Positions 1 through 5,289 of a stretch of DNA of 5,289 nt are shown here, one piece after another. Source of the stretch: Actinomycetes bacterium. Lineage in GTDB: Bacteria > Actinomycetota > Actinomycetes > Propionibacteriales > Propionibacteriaceae. The stretch covers positions 1 through 5,289 of the forward strand of contig JAEYUH010000232.1 of the NCBI GenBank assembly GCA_023432725.1. The letters run 5' to 3'. How positions within the stretch are numbered: position 1 is the first letter of the stretch; each line of letters opens with the position of its first letter. The notes below the pieces were generated by a model, which was not told where the DNA came from, searched no databases, and was given only the letters and a program-made list of their open reading frames with translations. A program made the position numbers and the translations under genes.

Positions 1-743
1 GCCTCCTGCATGTGGTAGCCGGAGATCGAGATCGAGTTGAACTTCGGCATGTTCGCGCTGGTGAACGCAAAGATGTCGGAGATGATCCGCATCGACGGCG
101 CCGGCGGGTAGATGTAGGTGTTGCGGACCATGAACTCCTTGAGGATGTCGTTCTGGATGGTCCCCGCGAGCTGCTCCGGCTTCACCCCCTGCTCCTCGGC
201 GGCCAGTACGTAGAGGGCGAGGACGGGCAGCACGGCACCGTTCATCGTCATCGACACGCTCATCTGGTCCAGCGGGATGCCGTCGAAGAGCTGCCGCATG
301 TCGAGGATCGAGTCGATCGCGACCCCCGCCATGCCCACGTCACCGGTCACCCGCGGGTGGTCGGAGTCGTAGCCGCGGTGGGTGGCCAGGTCGAAAGCGA
401 TCGACAGGCCCTTCTGGCCGGCGGCCAGGTTGCGCCGGTAGAAGGCGTTCGACTCCTCGGCGGTGGAGAACCCGGCGTACTGCCGGACCGTCCACGGCTG
501 GTTGACGTACATCGTCGCGTACGGGCCCCGAAGGAACGGCGGGATGCCCGGGTACGTGTCCAGGAAGTCGAGGTCGGCGTAGGCCGACTCGTCGAACATC
601 GGCGGCACGAGGATGTGCTCAGGGGTCTGCCAGCCCTCGCTGTACAGCGGCGAGCTCTGCAGCAGCGCCTCGAACTGGGCGGCCGAATCCTGCGGCGGGA
701 CGCCCGCCCCCAGGTCGATGCCCTCAAAGCTGGGGATGCTCAC
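1..743 (-). CDS. mutB: Methylmalonyl-CoA mutase large (catalytic) subunit, N-terminal 247 codons, cut by window edge
   Basis: This is the catalytic alpha subunit of cytoplasmic adenosylcobalamin-dependent methylmalonyl-CoA mutase, which interconverts (R)-methylmalonyl-CoA and succinyl-CoA. Only the N-terminal part of the substrate-binding TIM barrel is present; the C-terminal B12 domain lies beyond the left edge. The family signature is unmistakable: [19 protein letters not shown] (87-105), [13 protein letters not shown] (116-128), [12 protein letters not shown] (162-173), [18 protein letters not shown] (194-211) and SISGYHMQE (239-247). Counting from the GTG start, the active-site residues fall at Y89, R207 and H244, the numbers used for the Propionibacterium shermanii enzyme, which supports this start. 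Y75, M78, T85, R87 and S114 are also present, but position 82 is Gln rather than the Arg I recall from the P. shermanii and human enzymes. The GTG overlaps the mutA stop by 4 bases, with GGAG seven bases upstream, pointing to translational coupling. Confidence 0.97.
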   Translation of the reverse strand, partial: MSIPSFEGIDLGAGVPPQDSAAQFEALLQSSPLYSEGWQTPEHILVPPMFDESAYADLDFLDTYPGIPPFLRGPYATMYVNQPWTVRQYAGFSTAEESNAFYRRNLAAGQKGLSIAFDLATHRGYDSDHPRVTGDVGMAGVAIDSILDMRQLFDGIPLDQMSVSMTMNGAVLPVLALYVLAAEEQGVKPEQLAGTIQNDILKEFMVRNTYIYPPAPSMRIISDIFAFTSANMPKFNSISISGYHMQE

Positions 744-2590
744 TTCGCCACTCCAATCCGGTCCATCGTCTGCTCGAGGAAGGCGACCACGTCCATGCCG
801 TCGAACACCTCGCCGTCGATCACCGAGTCGACGTCCTGCGCGCCGGTCTCGCTCTTGCGCCCGGCGATGAACACCGTCGGCACGCCAGCCTGCTTCAGCG
901 CGGTGGCGACCGCCACCGCCTCGGCGGCGTACACCTTCGCCGAGGAGCACAGGATCACCTGACGGGCGCCCGACTCGGCCGCCTTCGCGGCGATCTCCTC
1001 GGGGGTGCCGCCCTCGCTGGACGGGGCCGCGATGCCGCCGACGCCGAGCAGGGCGGCGACGAAGGTCTCACGGGCGCCGAAGTCACGCCGCGCACCGAGG
1101 CAGGCCAGGAACACCGACGGCTTCGGGTCGGCAGCGACGGCACGGTCGCGCAGCGCCTCGAAGACCTCCGAGTCGCGGTGCGGAACGAGGCCTGCGCGCT
1201 GCGGGGCCGCGGGCCGCGGACGCACTGTCAACGGCTGCTCGCCCGGGTTGGGGAACATGCTGACCCCGGTGATCGGCTGCTTGCGGGTGGCGATCCGCCG
1301 GGACCGCTCGCCGGCGGTGGCAGCGATCTTGTCCGCGACCATGCCCGAGGCGAGCGCCTCGACCATGCCACCGCGCGCCTCGATCTCCTGGAACTCGGTC
1401 CAGGCCTTCGCTGCGAGCTGGTCGGTCAGCGCCTCGACGAACCAGGCTCCACCGGCCGGGTCGGAGACCTTGCCGATGTTCGCCTCCTCGCCCGCCACGA
1501 GCTGGGTGTTGCGCGCCATCCGGCGGCTGAACTCGTCCGGCAGGCCCTGTGCCGCGTCGAACGGAAGGCAGGTGATGATCTCCGCACCGCCGACGGCGGC
1601 CGCGAAGGTCGCGATGGTGCCGCGCAGGAGGTTGACCCACGGGTCGTCCCTGGTGATCATCCGCCAGCTGGTGACGGCATGCTGGACGGCGCCGCGGGAG
1701 CCTTCCGGCACCCCGCTGACCTCGCCCACCCGCGACCACAGGCGACGCAGCGCGCGCAGCCTGGCGATGGTGAGGAACTGGTCGGTGTTCGCCGAGACCC
1801 GGAACGCGATCTGACCGAAGGCGTCGGCGGGGGCGATCCCTGCCGCCTCGAGGTCGCGCAGGTAGGCGACACCGGTGGCGATCGCGAAGGCGAGCTGGTC
1901 GACGTCGCCTGCGCCGGCGTCGTCGTACGGCAGCACGTCGACGGTCAGGGCGCGAACGGCCGGCAGCTCGGCCAGCGTGGCAGCCACCCACTCCGCCTGG
2001 GCGCCCAGATCGGCACGCTCACCGGTGCGGGCAGCCAGCGCGAGCGCGTCCAGCCCGAGGTTGCCCCGGGCGTGACTGGCACCAGCCGCCTTCCAGTAGG
2101 CGACCAGCGCCTTGGCGGCGGCGACCTGGTCGTCGGCGCTGCTCACCGAGATCGGGGCGAGGTCCGGCTTCACGCCGGCCAGCACCGCCGCCACGGCGTC
2201 GGCAGCGATCGCGTCGCTGCCGACCCGCAGCCACAGCGAGCTGGCGCCGCGCTCGAGGTCGGCCACCACCGCCTGGCGGGTGAACTCGACGTCGGGGTCC
2301 TCGTGCAGCTGGCGGATGTCCCAGGTGGCCATCGGGCTGGTCTTGACCAGCGTGCCGCGCGTGAACGGCACCACGCCGGGGTGGCCCAGGGGGCGATCCG
2401 ACCTGGTGTAGAGGGGCTCGATGGTGAGCCCGTCGACGGTGGTGGTGCGCAGCCGTGCCATCGCCTGGTCGGTGGTGAGTTCCTTGCCCTCGGGGCGCTT
2501 CCGGTTGAGAACCTTCAGCACCTCGGCGTCCCAGTCCTCACGGGTGGGCGCAGCGAAGTCCCCGGCAAGGAGCAGAGGGGAATCGGTCAT
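740..2590 (-). CDS. mutA: Methylmalonyl-CoA mutase small (non-catalytic) subunit
   Basis: This 616-residue protein is the beta subunit that pairs with MutB in the heterodimeric mutase. It has the same two-part plan as MutB but is degenerate: a TIM-barrel region (about 40-440), a linker (about 445-485), then a Rossmann-like B12-type domain (about 490-610). Recognisable family segments include WDIRQ (90-94), GNLGLDAL (176-183), a [11 protein letters not shown] stretch (217-227), [13 protein letters not shown] (240-252), MARNTQLV (358-365) and [11 protein letters not shown] (376-386). Two features mark it as non-catalytic. By eye, the residue matching MutB Tyr89 is Leu95. The cobalamin-ligand motif D-x-H-x-x-G is replaced by A500-x-R502-x-x-G505, so the histidine ligand is absent. 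That is the normal state of small subunits in this family, not a defect. The ATG at 2590 gives the expected length. It is followed by mutB with a 4-base overlap and preceded by a 71-base gap with possible control signals. Confidence 0.97.
   Translation of the reverse strand: MTDSPLLLAGDFAAPTREDWDAEVLKVLNRKRPEGKELTTDQAMARLRTTTVDGLTIEPLYTRSDRPLGHPGVVPFTRGTLVKTSPMATWDIRQLHEDPDVEFTRQAVVADLERGASSLWLRVGSDAIAADAVAAVLAGVKPDLAPISVSSADDQVAAAKALVAYWKAAGASHARGNLGLDALALAARTGERADLGAQAEWVAATLAELPAVRALTVDVLPYDDAGAGDVDQLAFAIATGVAYLRDLEAAGIAPADAFGQIAFRVSANTDQFLTIARLRALRRLWSRVGEVSGVPEGSRGAVQHAVTSWRMITRDDPWVNLLRGTIATFAAAVGGAEIITCLPFDAAQGLPDEFSRRMARNTQLVAGEEANIGKVSDPAGGAWFVEALTDQLAAKAWTEFQEIEARGGMVEALASGMVADKIAATAGERSRRIATRKQPITGVSMFPNPGEQPLTVRPRPAAPQRAGLVPHRDSEVFEALRDRAVAADPKPSVFLACLGARRDFGARETFVAALLGVGGIAAPSSEGGTPEEIAAKAAESGARQVILCSSAKVYAAEAVAVATALKQAGVPTVFIAGRKSETGAQDVDSVIDGEVFDGMDVVAFLEQTMDRIGVAK
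751..754 (-). promoter_or_regulatory. Shine-Dalgarno sequence for mutB inside the end of mutA
   Basis: GGAG on the minus strand lies seven bases before the mutB GTG at 743, within the last codons of mutA. It supports the GTG that overlaps the mutA TGA. Because it lies in translated sequence, ribosomes finishing mutA would reach it directly, which fits coupled synthesis of the two subunits. Confidence 0.6.
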
Positions 2591-2596
2591 GCCAGT

Positions 2597-2602
2597 ACCC
2601 TA
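2597..2602 (-). promoter_or_regulatory. mutA: Candidate -10 box for mutA (possible leaderless start), or weak Shine-Dalgarno
   Basis: The minus strand reads TAGGGT, then six bases, then the mutA ATG. TAGGGT fits the actinobacterial -10 pattern TAnnnT, and this spacing would put the transcript start at or next to the A of ATG, as in leaderless mRNAs. No good -35 hexamer lies 16-19 bases upstream. The same bases contain AGGG, which could act as a modest ribosome binding site on a longer transcript from upstream. The two readings cannot be separated from sequence alone. Confidence 0.35.
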
Positions 2603-2608
2603 TCGCCG

Positions 2609-2634
2609 CTGACCGGGTGCGCGGGTAAGGTCAG
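2609..2634. repeat. Inverted repeat CTGACC-N14-GGTCAG upstream of mutA, possible operator
   Basis: Two perfect 6-base arms, 2609-2614 and 2629-2634, are separated by 14 bases, so their centres are 20 bases apart. The right arm is also part of a short palindrome, GGTC-A-GACC (2629-2637). The repeat sits just upstream of the candidate -10 box of mutA, where a dimeric regulator would act. A terminator is less likely: the loop is long and no T-run follows. Six-base arms can occur by chance in GC-rich DNA, so this is only a candidate site. Confidence 0.35.
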
Positions 2635-2661
2635 ACCAATAAATACCCACCTGGGCCAGAT

Positions 2662-3882
2662 TCAGCTCACCTGCTGGACCAGCGCCTCCGCGGATCGGAC
2701 CATGATCGCCGTCTCCCGCTCCCAGTCGGGTTCCTGACCGCGGAACGGCCCGGTCGCGAGGGAGATGATCACCGCGGCGGCGCGCACCCGCAGCTGGGTG
2801 GGGTCGACCCGGGTGTCGAAGACAGGTACCCACTCCCTCACCAGCTGGTGCACCCGCGCCTCCTGGGCGGGGTTCATCCGCTGGATCGTCGACAGGTGGG
2901 CCACCAGGCAGGCCAGGTCGTCGACGCGGTGGCCGGGGCCGATGGTGTCGACGTCGAGCAGCCCGCAGATCCGGCCGCCCCTGACGTGCAGCTGGCCCTC
3001 GTGGAAGTCGCCGTGGGTGGCTTCGTAGCCCGGCCCGACCGCCGCCACGCCCTGCTGGATCAGCGTGACCAGCCGGCTCAGGCGGGGCTCCAGCGCCGGG
3101 GCGGCTCTCGCGACGACCATGGCGTAGTGCTCGACCGCCTCGCTCCAGGGCGGGCGCCGCTCGAGGTGGGTGACGCTGGCCGGTAGCGAGTCGAGCAGCC
3201 GGATCAGGTCCTCCGCCGAGCACGGGTCCCCCGGTTCGAAGACAGCCCGTGCCAGCGGCACCCCCGGCAGTTCCCGCAGCACCAGCAGGTGGTCGTCGGT
3301 GACGGCGGCGATCGGGGCGACGGGGACGCCGGCCACCGCCAGCAGGCGGTGCCGCCGCAGCACCTCGTCGAACTGTCGCTGCCGCAGCACCTTGACGTAG
3401 ACGGCTTCGCCGGTGGTCCGGTCCGCCACCCGCACCACGGCCCGCCGACGCGGCCGGTAGCCGACCATCTCCAGGTCGAGGTCGGACGGCGTGACCGGGC
3501 GCGCGAACACCTCGTGGGCGTTGCAGACCTGGGCCATCGATTCGGCGTAGGCGGCCCGGGACAGGCCGGGCAGGTCGGGGTCCTGGGGGTAGAGCCAGAC
3601 CGCCACCTCGCGATCGCCGTCGGCGAAGATCTCCGCCGCCGCGTCGCTGGCCACCGGCCCGGACGCCCTGGCGCTCACCCCGAGCAACTCCTCGCGGCGT
3701 CCGTAGGGCCAGTCGACCACCGCCGAGTAGGTGGCGGTGGTGGAGTGCGGCGGGTTGGCGTCCACGTGGTCGAGCGCCCAGCTCACCAGCGTGCCGCCGG
3801 CGTGGCCGATGGCGGCCTCGATCAACCCGCCCACCTCGGTCGAGGTGAGCAGGGCCGAGCCGTCCGGGTCCTGCTGGTTCAC
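2662..3882 (-). CDS. APH-fold phosphotransferase (kinase-like) of unknown substrate
   Basis: This 406-residue soluble protein resembles the aminoglycoside phosphotransferase/choline kinase-like superfamily. The C-terminal lobe carries the Brenner-type catalytic loop THGDFHEGQ (289-297; likely catalytic base D292). It is followed by GLLDVDT (307-313), where D310 or D312 would bind metal as in the DFG element, and then a conserved-looking VDDLA (320-324). VYVKVLR (161-167) holds K164, the probable ATP-contacting lysine, and RELPGVPL (203-210) is probably hinge-proximal. About 130 residues precede the recognisable kinase lobe; I do not recognise them as a separate domain. I chose the GTG at 3882 because GGAGG stands four bases before it and it leaves the upstream gene intact. 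An in-frame GTG at 3948 would add 22 residues and overlap that gene by 35 bases. The substrate may be a small metabolite. The family includes antibiotic kinases, but nothing here indicates resistance. It probably shares a transcript with the upstream gene. Confidence 0.85.
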   Translation of the reverse strand: MNQQDPDGSALLTSTEVGGLIEAAIGHAGGTLVSWALDHVDANPPHSTTATYSAVVDWPYGRREELLGVSARASGPVASDAAAEIFADGDREVAVWLYPQDPDLPGLSRAAYAESMAQVCNAHEVFARPVTPSDLDLEMVGYRPRRRAVVRVADRTTGEAVYVKVLRQRQFDEVLRRHRLLAVAGVPVAPIAAVTDDHLLVLRELPGVPLARAVFEPGDPCSAEDLIRLLDSLPASVTHLERRPPWSEAVEHYAMVVARAAPALEPRLSRLVTLIQQGVAAVGPGYEATHGDFHEGQLHVRGGRICGLLDVDTIGPGHRVDDLACLVAHLSTIQRMNPAQEARVHQLVREWVPVFDTRVDPTQLRVRAAAVIISLATGPFRGQEPDWERETAIMVRSAEALVQQVS

Positions 3883-3886
3883 GTGG

Positions 3887-3891
3887 CCTCC
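3887..3891 (-). promoter_or_regulatory. Shine-Dalgarno sequence deciding the start of the APH-fold gene
   Basis: GGAGG on the minus strand is followed by CCAC and then the GTG at 3882. The spacing is slightly short but the match to the anti-Shine-Dalgarno sequence is strong. The longer alternative start at 3948 would place this site inside the coding region and overlap the preceding gene. The rest of the 31-base gap (3883-3913) shows no promoter or terminator, so read-through from the CorC-like gene is likely. Confidence 0.65.
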
Positions 3892-3913
3892 GGCGTGGGG
3901 AACACCGAGCAGA

Positions 3914-5257
3914 TTATTGCCCGCGCGGCTCTTCGGCAGCGGGCGCACCGAGGTTCGTCAATCGAACCCGTGCCGCGCGGCGTCCGTCCAGCTCGGTGAC
4001 TCGCAGCTGGAGCCGGGCGGGACCGGCGCCGTCGGGGTCGACCGACTGCAGGACCACCTCGCAGGTGTCGTCGAGTTGCGGCAGGCTGCCGAGCTGGGCC
4101 ATCAGATAGCCGGCGACCGTGTCGTAGGGGCCTTCGGGAAGGGCGAAGCCGAACTCGTCGGCGAAGGCGCCGAGGGTCATCAGGCCGTCCAGGTCGACCG
4201 AGGAGTCGGTGTTGGCAAGGCTGCCGGACGCCTCGGCGTCGAACTCGTCGGTGATCTCGCCGATCAGTTCCTCGATCAGGTCCTCGATAGTGACGATGCC
4301 CGCCGTGCCGCCGTACTCGTCGCGGACTATCGCCAGGTGCGCCTTCGACTGGCGCATCTCGGTGAGCGCCCGCAGGATGCGCATGCTCTGCGGCAGCGAG
4401 GCCACGGGCCGGACCAGCCTGCTGAGCGGGCCGTTGGCGGCGGCCTCGTCCAGCCCCACCAGGTCGCGCAGGTGGACGAAACCGAGCACGTCGTCGGAAT
4501 TCTCACCGATCACCGGGTAACGGCTGTGCGAGCCGCCCTGCACCTCGGCGAGGGCCTGGCTGGCCGGCGTCGCGCCGTTCAGGAAATCGACCTCGGTGCG
4601 CGGGATCATCGCCTCCCGCAGGCTGATCCCGCCTGCGGAGAAGACGTCGTCGACGATCTGGCGCTCCTCGTCGCCGAGGGTGGTCGACGACCCCACCATG
4701 GAGCGCAGCTCCTCGTCGGTGACCTCGCCGCGGCCGGCCGTCGGGTCGCCGCCGAGCACCCGGACCAGGGCGTTGGTGGACACCCCGAGGAACCAGATCA
4801 CCGGCTTGGTGAGGGTGGCGATCGCCTTCACCAAAGGTCCGAGCGCCATCGCGAAGGTCTCGGAGCGCTGCATGGCGAGCCGCTTGGCGGTGAGTTCGCC
4901 GATGACGATCGAGAAGTACGAGATGGCGACGGTGATGAGCACCAGCGCCAACCCGTCGGCCACCGGCTCGGGGACCCCCCACGTGACGAGGACGTCACCG
5001 AAGGCGTCCGACAGCAGCGCACCACCGAAGGCTGCCGACAGGAAGCCGGAGAGCGTGACGCCGATCTGGACCGCTGACAGGAAGAGGTTCGGATCGGCGC
5101 TGAGTTCGGCCACGGTACGGCCCCGCTTGCCGCGCACGGCCAGCTGTTTGAGCTGGCTCTCACGCAGCGAGACCAGCGCCATCTCGGCCGCCGCGAAGAC
5201 GCCTCCGACCAGGATGAACAAGAAGATCAGCAGGATGTTGCCGATGATCGTGTCCAT
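3914..5257 (-). CDS. CorC/HlyC-family (CNNM-type) membrane protein with DUF21, CBS pair and CorC/HlyC domain
   Basis: This complete 447-residue inner-membrane protein belongs to the family often annotated as hemolysin or magnesium/cobalt efflux protein. Domain order: an N-terminal DUF21 domain with about four hydrophobic segments (roughly 3-28, 58-82, 100-122 and 138-168), a tandem CBS pair (about 212-335, nucleotide-binding in relatives), and a CorC/HlyC domain (about 352-435). Diagnostic motifs are FLSAVQIGVTLSGFLSAAFGG (59-79), IGELTAKRLAM (119-129), MIPRTEV (217-223), DEYGGTAGIVTIEDLIEE (313-330) and YDTVAGYLMAQLG (378-390). Studied relatives move Mg2+ or related divalent ions, usually outward; a true hemolysin role is unlikely. 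The third membrane segment normally ends in a GE-x-x-PK motif, but here it reads GELTAK, with alanine for proline. The ATG is backed by AAAGGAG four bases upstream and the length is typical. It appears to be the first gene of the visible unit. Confidence 0.95.
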   Translation of the reverse strand: MDTIIGNILLIFLFILVGGVFAAAEMALVSLRESQLKQLAVRGKRGRTVAELSADPNLFLSAVQIGVTLSGFLSAAFGGALLSDAFGDVLVTWGVPEPVADGLALVLITVAISYFSIVIGELTAKRLAMQRSETFAMALGPLVKAIATLTKPVIWFLGVSTNALVRVLGGDPTAGRGEVTDEELRSMVGSSTTLGDEERQIVDDVFSAGGISLREAMIPRTEVDFLNGATPASQALAEVQGGSHSRYPVIGENSDDVLGFVHLRDLVGLDEAAANGPLSRLVRPVASLPQSMRILRALTEMRQSKAHLAIVRDEYGGTAGIVTIEDLIEELIGEITDEFDAEASGSLANTDSSVDLDGLMTLGAFADEFGFALPEGPYDTVAGYLMAQLGSLPQLDDTCEVVLQSVDPDGAGPARLQLRVTELDGRRAARVRLTNLGAPAAEEPRGQ

Positions 5258-5261
5258 CCGG

Positions 5262-5268
5262 CTCCTTT
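5262..5268 (-). promoter_or_regulatory. Ribosome binding site of the CorC-like gene
   Basis: AAAGGAG on the minus strand is followed by CCGG and the ATG at 5257. It is the strongest Shine-Dalgarno match in the window and fixes this start. Confidence 0.8.
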
Positions 5269-5282
5269 CCTAGGGTGCGAGC

Positions 5283-5288
5283 ATTCTA
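5283..5288 (-). promoter_or_regulatory. Candidate -10 promoter box for the CorC-like gene
   Basis: TAGAAT on the minus strand is one base from TATAAT and fits the actinobacterial TAnnnT pattern. A start about seven bases downstream would give a leader of roughly 20 bases that includes the AAAGGAG site. The matching -35 region lies outside the window, so the promoter cannot be confirmed. If real, it would begin the unit that includes the APH-fold gene and might read on into mutAB. Confidence 0.5.
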
Positions 5289-5289
5289 C

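Noticed and set aside
12..962. Plus-strand frame of 316 codons antisense to mutB and the end of mutA
   Set aside because: It is rich in Arg, Val, Asp and His without domain motifs, and the opposite strand encodes an unmistakable mutase.
2636..2656. Terminator after the APH-fold gene (CCCAGGTGGG followed by TATTTATT on the minus strand)
   Set aside because: The stem is only three to four base pairs with a tiny loop, and the following tract is not a continuous T-run, so it is too weak to call.
2591..2661. Cobalamin riboswitch upstream of the B12-dependent mutase genes
   Set aside because: The gap is 71 bases, far shorter than a cobalamin riboswitch, and I see no B12-box-like sequence.
1178..2737. 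Long open frame on the plus strand (519 codons) antisense to mutA
   Set aside because: Its product is a low-complexity mix rich in Gly, Arg, Val, Asp and His with no recognisable domain. It lies opposite a clear mutA gene. Long antisense frames are expected in GC-rich coding DNA.
3883..3948. Longer APH-fold protein starting at the GTG at 3948
   Set aside because: It would overlap the upstream gene by 35 bases, whereas the GTG at 3882 has a strong GGAGG in front of it.
3731..5077. Long open frame on the plus strand (448 codons) antisense to the CorC-like gene
   Set aside because: It mirrors the CorC-like coding sequence, has no recognisable motif, and crosses the boundary between two real genes. 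It is a codon-bias shadow.
3914..5257. Functional link between the CorC-like protein (cobalt/magnesium) and the cobalamin-dependent mutase
   Set aside because: The family name comes from cobalt resistance in other bacteria. The mutase uses preformed cobalamin, and these proteins occur beside many unrelated genes. Adjacency alone does not support a link.

Overview
The window comes from a high-GC bacterium, most likely an actinobacterium. Third codon positions are almost all G or C, GTG starts are used, and the encoded proteins resemble actinobacterial families. The genus cannot be fixed from this sequence. All four recognised genes lie on the minus strand, so transcription runs from the right edge to the left edge. 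Together they fill nearly the whole window, leaving only short gaps.

In transcription order: (1) 5257-3914, a complete CorC/HlyC (CNNM-type) membrane protein with a DUF21 transmembrane domain, two CBS domains and a CorC/HlyC tail. It has a strong ribosome binding site and a good -10 box at the window edge. (2) 3882-2662, a soluble kinase-like protein of the aminoglycoside phosphotransferase (APH) fold, substrate unknown. It follows after only 31 bases with its own Shine-Dalgarno sequence. (3) A 71-base gap, 2661-2591, holding an inverted repeat and a -10-like box placed for a leaderless start. (4) 2590-740, mutA, the small non-catalytic subunit of methylmalonyl-CoA mutase. (5) 743 to the left edge, the first 247 codons of mutB, the large catalytic subunit, overlapping mutA by 4 bases.

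MutA and MutB form the adenosylcobalamin-dependent heterodimer that interconverts (R)-methylmalonyl-CoA and succinyl-CoA. This step links propionate, odd-chain fatty acid and branched-chain amino acid breakdown to the TCA cycle, or supplies methylmalonyl-CoA in the reverse direction. The overlapping stop and start suggest translational coupling for equal subunit supply. The two upstream genes have no evident biochemical link to the mutase and may simply be neighbours or share read-through transcription.

I see no mobile element, CRISPR array, RNA gene or clearly new system. The long plus-strand reading frames are antisense shadows typical of GC-rich coding DNA. The points worth a second look are the small regulatory region before mutA, the unassigned kinase, and two residue substitutions in otherwise canonical proteins.
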